DNA of 64,000 nt from positions 62,001 to 126,000 of the forward strand of contig JAUIKO010000003.1 in assembly GCA_030430755.1 (NCBI GenBank). Direction: 5' to 3'. Below, one piece after another: positions 46,131 through 55,440 of the stretch. Numbering within the stretch: the stretch's first letter is position 1; every line of letters starts with the position of its first letter. The stretch comes from Fimbriimonadia bacterium. Lineage in GTDB: Bacteria > Armatimonadota > Fimbriimonadia > Fimbriimonadales > Fimbriimonadaceae. The position numbers were made by a program, and so were the translations under genes. The notes below the pieces were generated by a model. It was given only the letters and a program-made list of their open reading frames with translations. It was not told where the DNA came from and searched no databases.

Positions 46131-47481
46131 AAACCCTTATTCTAGAATTTTGTGGTTTTAATGTCTGTTTTTTATTTGTTCTGATAGGCCCCTGTATTCT
46201 TTTTTGTGATAATACAGGTTTTTTACTTTGCAAGGTAGAAGTTCTTCTCAAGCGTTTTCTTCTAGGAATTCTCTTTTTCACTTGTGATATCTTCTTTTTA
46301 ACACCAGTCAGTTTCTCTTTCTTTGCAACGGGCAGATTTGGTTTAGGTGTTTTTAATGTTTTTTCGGTTTTCTTGTTTTGATTTAACTTTTGAGATACCA
46401 CCTTATCATTCTTTGGTGCTATTTTTTCTTTTTTTGGAATGGAAACTTTTTCTTCAGAACTTTCCTTAGTAGGATTAGATTTTGATTCCATAGCAATAAC
46501 AGCTTTACCAACTTTTTCTTGTACTAACGGATTTACATACGATCCTTCTGAACGATTTAATTGCTTGCTAAGAAGTTGATAAACATAATCCACTACTTCA
46601 TCAGATCTTTCATATCTAATAGGTGCTGCATCTTTTATTGCCTGCAAATCCATATCAATATCATCTTCAAGATGAGATGATAATTCTTCAGAGTTCGGCG
46701 CTATAGATTCCGATGGTTTTTCATTTTTGGAAGCAGTTACCCTCTGTTCTACAGAAGGTTCTGAATGAACAATCTCTCTATCCTCAGCCTTCTCCGCATT
46801 TGTTTTTATGGTCGAAGAAATCTCTCTTAATTCTTTCTTCAGTAAACTTACCTGCTCTTCTAGTGTTTGCTTCTTAATATCATTCACTATAGGAAGAGGA
46901 GTCTCATTTATTTTTTCTTTTGAAGAATGATGAGTAGATTTTTTTTCTATACCATTATCTGATTTAAACACCTTTTTCCCAAGCATAACAAATGGATCTG
47001 ATAAAGCATGATTCATCATAATTAGCATCACTGCAGCACCAGCTGACCAGGCTAGTTTATTGAAAACTTTATTTTTAGGAGCTGTTTTTTCAATGACATC
47101 TTTCAAAGTAGGTTTTGTTGCTGAGATGGACTCAGCAGCTAATCTATGCTGGAGTTTAGAGGTAGCAGATTTTGAGTTTTTAATAATTTGAGAATGTTTT
47201 ATGGATAACTGATCTAATAAATTCGTTGCATTTGTATTTTCGCTTGCTTTTTCAGATCCTCTTTCCTGAACATCCTTTTGCGCGACATGCATCATATTCT
47301 CTAACTGGTTCTGTTTTTTCGATAATTCCTTTGTACAAACTGTACATACAGATATATGTTTTTCAACAGCATTAACAAGATCATCAGACATCGATACTCC
47401 TAACAAGTATTTATGAATCTGCGCCTGAACTAATTTACATTTACTCAAAGTTTTAACATTATTTTTAATCGGACTACTCAT
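46120..47481 (-). CDS. Zinc-finger (zf-HC2) anti-sigma-like membrane protein
   Basis: The ATG at 47481 has AGGAG eight bases upstream and gives a 453-residue protein. Residues about 15-55 carry Cys18 and His45-x3-Cys49-x2-Cys52, the zf-HC2 pattern of ZAS anti-sigma factors (numbering from the longer GTG start). One helix, LAWSAGAAVMLIMMNHAL, follows near residue 160. The remainder is periplasmic, rich in Lys, Glu and Pro, with no recognised domain. Such proteins hold a sigma factor until cleaved, but no sigma factor gene lies near it. The next genes encode an STN-domain protein, and upstream lie two CtpA-type genes. Confidence 0.65.
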   Translation of the reverse strand: MSSPIKNNVKTLSKCKLVQAQIHKYLLGVSMSDDLVNAVEKHISVCTVCTKELSKKQNQLENMMHVAQKDVQERGSEKASENTNATNLLDQLSIKHSQIIKNSKSATSKLQHRLAAESISATKPTLKDVIEKTAPKNKVFNKLAWSAGAAVMLIMMNHALSDPFVMLGKKVFKSDNGIEKKSTHHSSKEKINETPLPIVNDIKKQTLEEQVSLLKKELREISSTIKTNAEKAEDREIVHSEPSVEQRVTASKNEKPSESIAPNSEELSSHLEDDIDMDLQAIKDAAPIRYERSDEVVDYVYQLLSKQLNRSEGSYVNPLVQEKVGKAVIAMESKSNPTKESSEEKVSIPKKEKIAPKNDKVVSQKLNQNKKTEKTLKTPKPNLPVAKKEKLTGVKKKISQVKKRIPRRKRLRRTSTLQSKKPVLSQKRIQGPIRTNKKQTLKPQNSRIRVYEA

Positions 47482-47631
47482 GAATGTCACTCCTAATAAT
47501 TTCTCTATTTGGATTATAGGTATATATACCAGTCTTCTTTAGATTTATGTTAATTTTACCTATGAAAGGTGGAATATATAATCTTTTCTGAAGACTCGTG
47601 AGTCTTTTGAGCTATTCTTTGTTAATCTGTT

Positions 47632-48957
47632 CTAATTCTTTTTTGAATTAGTATCATTCTTCAGCATTGTGTAGAGTAATTCGATAGATTCATCCAGTTG
47701 ATTATCTTTCCCTGGTTCTCCATAAACGATAGGATGTTGTGTGAAATCTAATGGTACATTTATATCTGGAAAAATCCCTCCAGAGATATACCTTCCATCA
47801 GAATCCTCTTTACGTGCTATATCTCTACCTTTTGGTAAAATATATTTTGCAATGGTCATTTTTAAACTTGAATGATTCTCGAGTGATATCATAGTTTGAA
47901 CGGATGATTTTCCATACGTATGCATCCCGATAATTTTTGCCATTTGATAGTCTTGTAGAACACCAGCAAATATTTCAGCAGCACTTGCAGTGTCCTGATT
48001 CACTAGAATAACCATTGGAAGTTTAGAAAAATAATGTTTATTCTTATTTTTCATCGTGTATTTATGTAATTTGTGTTGACGATTATATTGTATGGTTAAG
48101 GCAAGTTTATCATTAAGAAAATTAGAAAGCATGCTGATAGTCGATTCTACGACTCCTCCAAGGTTCCCCCTTAAATCAATAATCAGCCCTTGTATTTTTT
48201 GATTTTCTAAATCTCTTAAAATTTTATCAAACTGTCCATCCGTATTCTCTGCAAAGCTAGTTATTTCAATATATCCAAAGGGAGTGTTCGATAGAATCTT
48301 ATGATGAGTACTCGGAATATGAATGACATCTCTTATAACATCTATTTTCTTCATAAGAGATTTCTTCGATTTTTCTTTACTCTCTTTTTCTATCCATAAA
48401 ACAACATTACTTTTCTTAGGACCTTTAATTTTTTCAACAATACTTGGAAGATCTATATTCTGAACAACTTCTTGATTCACTTTTATAATAATATCTCCAT
48501 TTTCTAAACCTGCTTTCTGTGCAGGACTGTTTTCAAAAATTCTTACAATGCGTGCTCCTTTTATATGTGGTTCTAAGAGTGCGCCAATACCAAAGAAATT
48601 CCCCTTAGTTTGAGTAAAAAGTGCTTCAGTCATTTTAGGGTTAAAAAACTGAGTATGTTTATCACCTAACCCACTGACAAGACCATCTAAAGCTCCATAA
48701 ACCAAATGATCATGCAATGTGTCGTATTTCTGTTTTTGTGTTGAATGATTATCAGAAGACATGTAATTTTCTACAATATTGTTCTTAGAAGATTCTAATA
48801 GTTCATAGTATTCTAAATTTTTGTTGAATTCTTTAGATCTTAGAAAGATAAACAGAACATCATCCAAGTAAAAGCCTATACCCAAAAATCCAATGCAAAC
48901 CAGGAGAGAGAAAAGATTCTTTTTAATAACAGAAACAAACTTAGTGTATAAAATCAA
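47632..48957 (-). CDS. ctpA: S41 C-terminal processing peptidase (CtpA)
   Basis: A membrane-anchored periplasmic serine protease of 441 residues. After one hydrophobic segment (about 15-40) there is a PDZ domain (GIGALLEPHIKGARIVRIFENSPA onward, about 120-200) and the S41 domain with Ser325 in DTASAAEIFAGV and Lys350 in TYGKSSVQT, the Ser-Lys dyad. LRGNLGGVVESTISM is the oxyanion strand. Its ATG overlaps the stop of the upstream gene by four bases (ATGA), so the two are translationally coupled. It probably trims envelope proteins. A small hairpin lies at 47591-47606 behind it. Confidence 0.93.
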   Translation of the reverse strand: MILYTKFVSVIKKNLFSLLVCIGFLGIGFYLDDVLFIFLRSKEFNKNLEYYELLESSKNNIVENYMSSDNHSTQKQKYDTLHDHLVYGALDGLVSGLGDKHTQFFNPKMTEALFTQTKGNFFGIGALLEPHIKGARIVRIFENSPAQKAGLENGDIIIKVNQEVVQNIDLPSIVEKIKGPKKSNVVLWIEKESKEKSKKSLMKKIDVIRDVIHIPSTHHKILSNTPFGYIEITSFAENTDGQFDKILRDLENQKIQGLIIDLRGNLGGVVESTISMLSNFLNDKLALTIQYNRQHKLHKYTMKNKNKHYFSKLPMVILVNQDTASAAEIFAGVLQDYQMAKIIGMHTYGKSSVQTMISLENHSSLKMTIAKYILPKGRDIARKEDSDGRYISGGIFPDINVPLDFTQHPIVYGEPGKDNQLDESIELLYTMLKNDTNSKKN

Positions 48958-50198
48958 CGATCTACCTCTTTACTGCTGATATTCCAACAATACATTTTAT
49001 TCGGGATAATATATTCATTTCCATTCTCTAATCGGAATATTTTTTTAAGTGTAATGAACTCTGTCTTTCCTAAAAGTACAATATTCTTTTTTCCGATTAT
49101 ATTTCCATAACCACTTTTATAGATCGCTTTTGCTAATGCTAGAGCAGCTCCTTGTGTAGTTTCGTCGATGTAAATATTATATTTCTTCGGTAAATTATGA
49201 TTTTTAAGATGAATAACATCTACGGCTTGTTCCCTGTTTTTAACATAACCATACTTTCCACTAGGTAATAAAGCATTTAAACAATCCATTAAGGCCTCAT
49301 CATCTGTAAAATAATTATGTCTTAAATCTATAGACTTTATTGAATCTAATGGAAGCTTGTTCTGTACAAGGTATGATTTCATTTGATGATTAAATCTTAA
49401 ACGGAGAACACCTTTTTTGTCAAGTTCAACAGGCTGTAGATGAACTACACCTTTTTTTAAGTGAAACTCTTTTATGTCTTTGTTATTTCTTAAAGCTTTA
49501 ATCTTGACTTCTCCACTGTCACCCATCAATAACTTTTCAAAAGTTTTAGGAATGGAAATATGAGAATGGAAGATCTCCTCAAAACTACTTATTAAAGGCT
49601 CTTGTTGAAATTTATCCTTGTGCTTTTTTTTCTTTGAATTCGTTAATATTTCCTTTATATTTTCATAACACCATACTTTTTTTCCATCTACGCTAAGTAT
49701 GATATCGCCAGGTAAAAGAAATGATGCAGATTTTCCCCATACATGACAAACTTTTATATTTGGTAATGATTTCGCTATTGCCTCTTTTTCATCTGAAAAA
49801 ACAAGATCACAGTAAACACCAATTCCTTTGATATATCCGTTTAAATAATCCTTATAAATATTATTTTTAGAATGTGAAATAAATAGTGTATGTGGATTAT
49901 TCAATGACCGAATCATTCCAGCAAGGCCCTCTTCTACATACTCATCACACATTTTAAATGACGATATATAACCCGCTTCCAAATAATGAAGTACTTCGTT
50001 ATATAAGCCTTTAAAATTAACATTTTCAGGTAGGAGTCCCGCGTTTTGATCTATATTTTTCTCATTGTTATACGAAAAAAAATAACTTATATCATTTCTT
50101 TCAAACAAATTTTTTAAAGAATATCCTAGAAAAAAACTAATAAAAACTAATAAAAAAGTATTTTTACCCCATATTGTTTTCATTTTTCTAGAAATCAT
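48954..50198 (-). CDS. Catalytically dead CtpA paralogue
   Basis: The 414-residue protein is a diverged paralogue of the CtpA gene that follows. It keeps an N-terminal membrane segment, a PDZ-like stretch (GIGVYCDLVFSDEKEA, then LLPGDIILSVDGKKVW) and the fold around IDLRHNYFTDDEALM, but the nucleophile segment reads DETTQGAALALAKA where CtpA has DTASAAEIFAG, so the Ser is missing; a Lys survives in LGKTEF. It is probably a non-catalytic partner or inhibitor of CtpA, made in a fixed ratio by the ATGA overlap. It opens a minus-strand run that may reach 42.2 kb. Confidence 0.75.
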   Translation of the reverse strand: MISRKMKTIWGKNTFLLVFISFFLGYSLKNLFERNDISYFFSYNNEKNIDQNAGLLPENVNFKGLYNEVLHYLEAGYISSFKMCDEYVEEGLAGMIRSLNNPHTLFISHSKNNIYKDYLNGYIKGIGVYCDLVFSDEKEAIAKSLPNIKVCHVWGKSASFLLPGDIILSVDGKKVWCYENIKEILTNSKKKKHKDKFQQEPLISSFEEIFHSHISIPKTFEKLLMGDSGEVKIKALRNNKDIKEFHLKKGVVHLQPVELDKKGVLRLRFNHQMKSYLVQNKLPLDSIKSIDLRHNYFTDDEALMDCLNALLPSGKYGYVKNREQAVDVIHLKNHNLPKKYNIYIDETTQGAALALAKAIYKSGYGNIIGKKNIVLLGKTEFITLKKIFRLENGNEYIIPNKMYCWNISSKEVDR

Positions 50199-50387
50199 TC
50201 ATTCAGTTTACTAGAGATATAACAAGTTTAGAAAATTATAAACATTTTCATTAAATATTACAATTAGTAGATAATCAATTTTCTGAGTATTTACTTAATA
50301 CAAGCAGATATACAGATAACCTCAACCGTTGAAAATCCATTAATTAATAATAGACAAAAATCATTTTTAACTTGCCGAGGAAATATT

Positions 50388-52916
50388 ATGAATAAATTTA
50401 AATACTTGTACACCATACCTTTCATTGCATCTAGCTTCAACTTACAGATTGTAAAAAGTAACGATCATCACACCAGTGAAACACAGAATGTTGAGGTGAT
50501 GAATAATGCAACCAGTCATAATCCAGAATCATCTAAAATAGATACAGAAAGTTTAGAAGAAAATCTTGATACTATTTTCCAGGATCTTCCAACGCTAGAT
50601 GTTTTATTAGAAAAATATATTAAGTCTAACATTAGTAACCCTGGTGATTTTCCTATAAAAGACTTAAGTGTAGAATCTCTTAAAACCATCTCCCTAAACG
50701 ATATAAATCAAGATGAGATTCCTGAAGATATTAAACTCTTCGGCAAAAGTGAAAGTGAATCTATCGATTTTGAACAACTGATAAAAAATAACGAAGTTGA
50801 AGATTTTCAAATAGATCCAAGCAACACTTTAGAGCTTAACCTCGGCCAACTTATGAATTCAATACAATCAGAGAAAGACTCAAATGAAACGGATCATGAA
50901 AACACTGATAATGAACAACAACAAAATTCTTTAGAAGACCTACTCTCCTTTGATCCATTTAAAGAAGATCTTATGCCTGAAAAAAAAGCAACGGACGCAG
51001 TATCTCATCCAACTGAAGATTCTTCCTCAAATTCTGATCCATCTCATTCAAATAACACAGATAATCCTTCAAGCTCTAATAATTGGCTAGAATCATTTAT
51101 TAAAAAAGTACAAGAAGCAAAAGACGATATTGCACAAGAAAAACAGAATAAGGAAGAAAATGAATCTAACAATAATATCACACCTCCTGATCAACTGGAA
51201 GAAGATTACAAACCAGAAACACCCGTTGAACAAGAAGAACCAGCTGATACGCCAAGACCAGAATCACCAAGACCAGAATCACCAAGACCAGAAACACCTA
51301 GAGCTGATACACCTAGAGCAGAAACGCCTCCTTCTGAAAATAACAATCCAGAAGATGAAGATAAAGGAGGTACAGAGCAGTATGATCCAGAAAATGATTA
51401 TCAGATCATGCTACAAGCGGTTCTCAAAAACGACTATAAAATAAACAATAACATCTTAAATGATCCTATCGTGCTAGAAGCTGTTAAGAGAATTAATAGC
51501 CACGGGCTTTTGCAGCAAATGCAGCAAAGAGCTATACAAGATGCTAATAAGATCAAACAAGAGAACAGTCCAGAATCACCAAGAGCTGAAACACCTGGGC
51601 CAGAATTACCAAGACCTGAAACACCTAGAGCTGATACGCCAAGAGCTGAAACACCTCATTCTGAAAATAACAATCCAGAAGATGAAGATAAAGGAGATAC
51701 ACAGCAGTATGATCCAGAAAATGATTATCAGATCATGCTACAAGCGGTTCTCAAAAACGACTATAAAATAAACAATAACATCTTAAATGATCCTATCATG
51801 CTAGAAGCTGTTATTAGAATCAATAAAATAAACAATAACATCTTAAATGATCCTATCGCGCTAGAAGCTGTTATTAGAATCAATAGCCAGGGTTTGCTAC
51901 AACAAATGCAGCAAAGAGCTATGCAAGATGCTAATAAGATCAAACAAGAGAACAGACCTAAAACACCCGTTGAACAAGAAGAGCCAACTGAATCGCCCAG
52001 ACCAGAATCACCAAGACCAGAAACGCCTAGAGCTGATACACCTGTTGAACAAGAAAAGCCAGCTGAATCGCCAAGACCTGAAACGCCAAGAGCTGAAACG
52101 CCTCCTTCTGAAAATAACAATCCAGAAGATGAAGGTAAAGGAGGTACAGAGCAGTATGATCCAGAAAATGATTATCAGATCATGCTACAAGCGGTTCTCA
52201 AAAACGACTATAAAATAAACAATAACATCTTAAATGATCCTATCGTGCTAGAAGCTGTTAAGAGAATTAATAGCCACGGGCTTTTGCAGCAAATGCAGCA
52301 AAGAGCTATGCAAGATGCTAATAAGATCAAACAAGAAAACAGACCAAAAACACCCGTTGAACAAGAAGAGCCAGCTGAAACGCCAAGAGCTGAAACGCCT
52401 CATTCTGAAAATAACAATCCAGAAGATGAAGGTAAAGGAGAAACTAGAGCTGATACACCAACAGCTGAAACACCATCAGATCAAGGTGAAGCAAAACAAG
52501 ATATAGAAGAGTTTTTCACCATAGCAGAGCAAGAATTTGATATTCAACTAAAAGAGGTATCCGATATCTTGAATAATATATGTATCACTATTGCTCAAAA
52601 ATTTAAATCCAGCAAACAAAATCGAGAATTCAGTACTATTCCAAACATAAGTGGAGCTGTCATCATAGCGATAACAGGAAGCCAGAAGAACAATCTTGTA
52701 TATAGTACTAATGCTGATCTACAAACGGTTATCAACCAACTAATAACTGTAAGAAACTTCTTTTTACAAGATAAAGTAAGGAATAAATACGATCTTGATG
52801 AGCTTTATAGATTATTTTTATCAAAAATCACAAATAATGTTATAGAGAATACAGATAGTAATCAAATCCAAGTCCTAAATATTGATTGGGTTCATAAATT
52901 ATTCAATACAAAGTAG
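50388..52916 (+). CDS. Exported repeat-rich Pro/Glu protein
   Basis: The 842-residue protein has a probable signal peptide, then an acidic Asn/Ser/Glu-rich region. Four blocks of RPESPRPETPRADTPRAETP-like repeats alternate with helical units of about 79 residues (NDYQIMLQAVLKNDYKINNN). The C-terminal 140 residues are free of repeats and end in WVHKLFNTK. The units are nearly identical even at the DNA level, which implies recent duplication. The Pro-rich links look like surface spacers, and many threonines follow Pro. No anchor motif is seen; a role at the cell surface is inference. Confidence 0.8.
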   Translation: MNKFKYLYTIPFIASSFNLQIVKSNDHHTSETQNVEVMNNATSHNPESSKIDTESLEENLDTIFQDLPTLDVLLEKYIKSNISNPGDFPIKDLSVESLKTISLNDINQDEIPEDIKLFGKSESESIDFEQLIKNNEVEDFQIDPSNTLELNLGQLMNSIQSEKDSNETDHENTDNEQQQNSLEDLLSFDPFKEDLMPEKKATDAVSHPTEDSSSNSDPSHSNNTDNPSSSNNWLESFIKKVQEAKDDIAQEKQNKEENESNNNITPPDQLEEDYKPETPVEQEEPADTPRPESPRPESPRPETPRADTPRAETPPSENNNPEDEDKGGTEQYDPENDYQIMLQAVLKNDYKINNNILNDPIVLEAVKRINSHGLLQQMQQRAIQDANKIKQENSPESPRAETPGPELPRPETPRADTPRAETPHSENNNPEDEDKGDTQQYDPENDYQIMLQAVLKNDYKINNNILNDPIMLEAVIRINKINNNILNDPIALEAVIRINSQGLLQQMQQRAMQDANKIKQENRPKTPVEQEEPTESPRPESPRPETPRADTPVEQEKPAESPRPETPRAETPPSENNNPEDEGKGGTEQYDPENDYQIMLQAVLKNDYKINNNILNDPIVLEAVKRINSHGLLQQMQQRAMQDANKIKQENRPKTPVEQEEPAETPRAETPHSENNNPEDEGKGETRADTPTAETPSDQGEAKQDIEEFFTIAEQEFDIQLKEVSDILNNICITIAQKFKSSKQNREFSTIPNISGAVIIAITGSQKNNLVYSTNADLQTVINQLITVRNFFLQDKVRNKYDLDELYRLFLSKITNNVIENTDSNQIQVLNIDWVHKLFNTK
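51333..52440 (+). repeat. Tandem 236-bp repeat units inside the Pro-rich gene
   Basis: Units begin at TCTGAAAATAACAATCCAGA: 51333-51568, 51660-51955, 52107-52342, and a stub at 52404-52440. The first and third are 236 bp; the second is longer by exactly 60 bp. They are separated by variable-length Pro/Glu linkers. The near-identity of codons shows that copies were made or homogenised recently. Confidence 0.9.
51765..51884 (+). repeat. Internal 60-bp tandem duplication
   Basis: Two 60-bp copies (51765-51824 and 51825-51884) encode KINNNILNDPIxLEAVIRIN twice, with a single changed residue (Met versus Ala). The duplication accounts for the extra length of the second large unit. Confidence 0.92.
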
Positions 52917-52921
52917 ATTCA

Positions 52922-52961
52922 TTCATGAATGATAATGTTCTAATACATTATCATTCATGAA
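52922..52961. terminator. Perfect 16-bp hairpin between convergent genes
   Basis: TTCATGAATGATAATG (52922-52937) and its exact complement (52946-52961) enclose eight bases between the repeat-protein gene and the convergent rsfS. There is no T-tract on either side. Confidence 0.6.
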
Positions 52962-52983
52962 CATCAGCCTATCTGGTTTCTGT

Positions 52984-53331
52984 TTACAGTAAATCATTTG
53001 AAGGAGATATATTCTGCCAGAGTGATTCTAAATCATAGTACTGCCTGTTTTCTTCAAGCATCACATGGAGTAAAACATCTCCAAAATCGATTAGAACCCA
53101 TCCATTATCACCGTATTCTTCTCTGGTGGGTTTTAATTTTTCTTTTCTCATTTTATCAACAACGTTTTCTGCTATAGATTTAACGTGAATTGAACTAGTA
53201 CCAGTGCAAACAATATAATAATCTGCTAAAGATGTCTTATCTTTTACATCTAAAAATAATATATCTTGAGCTTTAATTTCCTCTGCAAAGCTTTTTATCT
53301 TATTAACCTTTTCAGTGCTATCAATAAACAA
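52984..53331 (-). CDS. rsfS: Ribosomal silencing factor RsfS
   Basis: RsfS binds ribosomal protein uL14 and blocks joining of the subunits when nutrients are scarce. The 115 residues carry the family signature: ILFLDVKDKTSLADYYIVCT, GTSSIHVKSIAENV and GWVLIDFGDVLLHVMLEENR. It lies four bases behind the NadD-like gene, the usual nadD-rsfS order, and is the last gene of an obg-nadD-rsfS operon. Confidence 0.97.
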   Translation of the reverse strand: MFIDSTEKVNKIKSFAEEIKAQDILFLDVKDKTSLADYYIVCTGTSSIHVKSIAENVVDKMRKEKLKPTREEYGDNGWVLIDFGDVLLHVMLEENRQYYDLESLWQNISPSNDLL

Positions 53332-53335
53332 ATTT

Positions 53336-53938
53336 TTACCCCTTGTTCGTATATAAATCTTTACTCTTAATATAATGATCAGTTGAACTCTTAATCATTC
53401 CTTCAATTGAAAAACGATGCAAATATCTATCCTGTAGCTCTTTATTGAATAATATATTTGGATCCACTCTCATAATTTCTGTTTTTTTCTTTAACCAATC
53501 AGGAAGTATAGAATAATAAACATCTTCATGGACAAATTTTTTAGAATATAGAATTAACTGATTCAGAACACCTTTATTCTTCTTGGTTTTCTGTGTTGAA
53601 ATAAATGATATATGATCAACATCCATAATAACCGAGTAATTATTAGGACTAACCATATAAATTTCATGTAATATGTCAAGCCAATGCTCAGGACTATTAT
53701 TCTGACAAGCAATATCGCATATACTTACCTGACTAAGTCCATTAAACTCCTTCATACACATCTCCAATCTTTGAAAGGCTCTTGCTTGAATATTATTTTC
53801 CCCAAGCGCATTATCTTGAATTGGAACGATTATGGCATTATCTATCTTGCAAGATTCAAATAAATTACTAATAATCAAACGATGCCCTAAGCATGGAGGA
53901 TCAAAACTGTCTAAAAATAATCCAATATTTTTCATCAA
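53336..53938 (-). CDS. nadD: NadD-like nicotinate-nucleotide adenylyltransferase
   Basis: NadD joins nicotinate mononucleotide to AMP in NAD synthesis. The 200-residue chain begins with the nucleotidyltransferase strand NIGLFLDSFDPPCLGHRLI, but the family's HxGH motif reads CLGH (Cys16 for the first His), and the last motif IKSSTDHYIKS is close to SSTxIR but with the Arg shifted. The middle (VIMDVDHISF) keeps an Asp in the expected strand. The gene overlaps obg by four bases and precedes rsfS, the usual place of nadD. The missing catalytic His leaves doubt that it is an ordinary NadD. Confidence 0.75.
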   Translation of the reverse strand: MMKNIGLFLDSFDPPCLGHRLIISNLFESCKIDNAIIVPIQDNALGENNIQARAFQRLEMCMKEFNGLSQVSICDIACQNNSPEHWLDILHEIYMVSPNNYSVIMDVDHISFISTQKTKKNKGVLNQLILYSKKFVHEDVYYSILPDWLKKKTEIMRVDPNILFNKELQDRYLHRFSIEGMIKSSTDHYIKSKDLYTNKG

Positions 53939-55287
53939 TACTGTTCATCCTTATAATAAACAAGATCTACACTACCAATTTTAACAGGCGTATTGTCTTG
54001 AATACCACTTTCTTCCAGAGCGGAAATAACGCCCATTTTCTTCAATCTACGATATAAATACCGAACGGATTCATCATGCTGCATTTGTGTCATAGCAACC
54101 ATTCTTTCTACTTTTTCTCCTGTAACTCTATAGGTATCATGATCCACTTCTACCCTAAATCCTGGATCAAGATTTTTTCGATGGTGAATCGTTGGTTCTG
54201 GTTTCAATATAGGTACTGACATATCTTCAGATAGCAGTCTAGTTTCTAAAGATTCGTCCATTTTGACTTCTTCTTCTACAAGTAGCTTTTTCAAATGATC
54301 TAGTAGCTCAGGAATTCCTTTTCCACTTACACCAGATATAAATAGTGGCACCACTCCTATGCTTTGAAACTTTTTTAAAACAGTTGCTTCCTGCTCATGC
54401 TGTGCAATATCACATTTATTAATGACAACACACATTGGTTTTTTTTCTAAGTTTTCAGAATACGTAAAGAGTTCTTTTTGAATTAATTTGTAATTATCTA
54501 CTGGATCAGAATCATCTATTGGAAAACCATCGATCAAATGGAGTAAAACTTTTGTACGTTCTATATGCTTTAAAAATTGAATTCCAAGTCCTGCACCTTC
54601 ACTTGCATCTTCTATAAGCCCTGGCATGTCAGCAATTGTAAACGTATCGTCTCCACTAACCACAACGCCTAAATTTGGAGAAAGAGTTGTAAAAGGATAA
54701 TTCCCTATTTTGGGTTTAGCCCTGGTCATAACACTTAAAAGTGTGCTTTTCCCCGCATTAGGTAATCCAACCAAACCCACATCTGCAAGTAATTTCAATT
54801 CTAATCGAACTTTTTTTTCTTGAGCCGGCTCTCCATTTTCTGCAATTTTAGGCACTTGCCTTGTACTACTTACATAGTGCAAGTTTCCATGCCCTCCTCG
54901 GCCACCTTGGCAGAGTAGGTACTCTTTACCATGATAATCTAAATCAGTAATCTGCTCACCTGTATCAACATTAACAATTAAAGTTCCTACAGGAACATGT
55001 AATATGATACTTTTGCCATCCTTACCTTTTTTATTTCCGATAGCTGGATGTCCATTCTCGGCATTATAGCTCTGTTTTAACTTAAAATCATAAAGAGTCC
55101 GCTCATGTCTACTAGCAATCAGGACAATATCACCACCTCTTCCACCATCTGCTCCATTAGGTCCTCCTCTTGGAACATGTTTTTCTCGGTGAAAGCTTAC
55201 GCAACCATTGCCACCTTTGCCTGATTTAAACTCAACAATCGACTCATCTACAAACATGAATATGAATATTTTACAACAAAAATGCAA
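53935..55287 (-). CDS. obg: GTPase Obg
   Basis: Obg is a ribosome-associated GTPase. The likely start is the ATG at 55257 (MFVDESIVEFKSG), as the preceding ten residues are not part of the family. The glycine-rich OBG domain (HVPRGGPNGADGGRGGDI) comes first. The G domain follows: G1 GLPNAGKST, G2 with YPFTTLSPNLG, G3 ADMPGLIEDASEG, G4 NKCD, G5 near FISGVSGKGI. The C-terminal OCT domain begins near RVEVDHDTYRVTGEKVER. It heads the obg-nadD-rsfS operon. Confidence 0.97.
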   Translation of the reverse strand: MHFCCKIFIFMFVDESIVEFKSGKGGNGCVSFHREKHVPRGGPNGADGGRGGDIVLIASRHERTLYDFKLKQSYNAENGHPAIGNKKGKDGKSIILHVPVGTLIVNVDTGEQITDLDYHGKEYLLCQGGRGGHGNLHYVSSTRQVPKIAENGEPAQEKKVRLELKLLADVGLVGLPNAGKSTLLSVMTRAKPKIGNYPFTTLSPNLGVVVSGDDTFTIADMPGLIEDASEGAGLGIQFLKHIERTKVLLHLIDGFPIDDSDPVDNYKLIQKELFTYSENLEKKPMCVVINKCDIAQHEQEATVLKKFQSIGVVPLFISGVSGKGIPELLDHLKKLLVEEEVKMDESLETRLLSEDMSVPILKPEPTIHHRKNLDPGFRVEVDHDTYRVTGEKVERMVAMTQMQHDESVRYLYRRLKKMGVISALEESGIQDNTPVKIGSVDLVYYKDEQY

Positions 55288-55440
55288 CTTTCTGCACTGA
55301 TCATTTTATATTATCTACTACTCTTCAGAAAAGTAAAATACCCCTCTAATATCTATATAATACAAGGAACTCCTTATCCAACATGAGTGTTTTCTAGTAA
55401 ACTTAAAGTTTATAAGTACCTATATTAACATACATTACTC

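Noticed and set aside
47591-47606. Terminator hairpin behind the active ctpA
   Set aside because: The AAGACT/AGTCTT stem is only six base pairs and the T-run lies on the plus strand, the wrong side for the minus-strand gene.
51130-52506. Alternative-frame reading frames within the Pro-rich repeat gene
   Set aside because: They recur only because the DNA repeats recur, and are rich in Gln, His and Lys from shifted codons.
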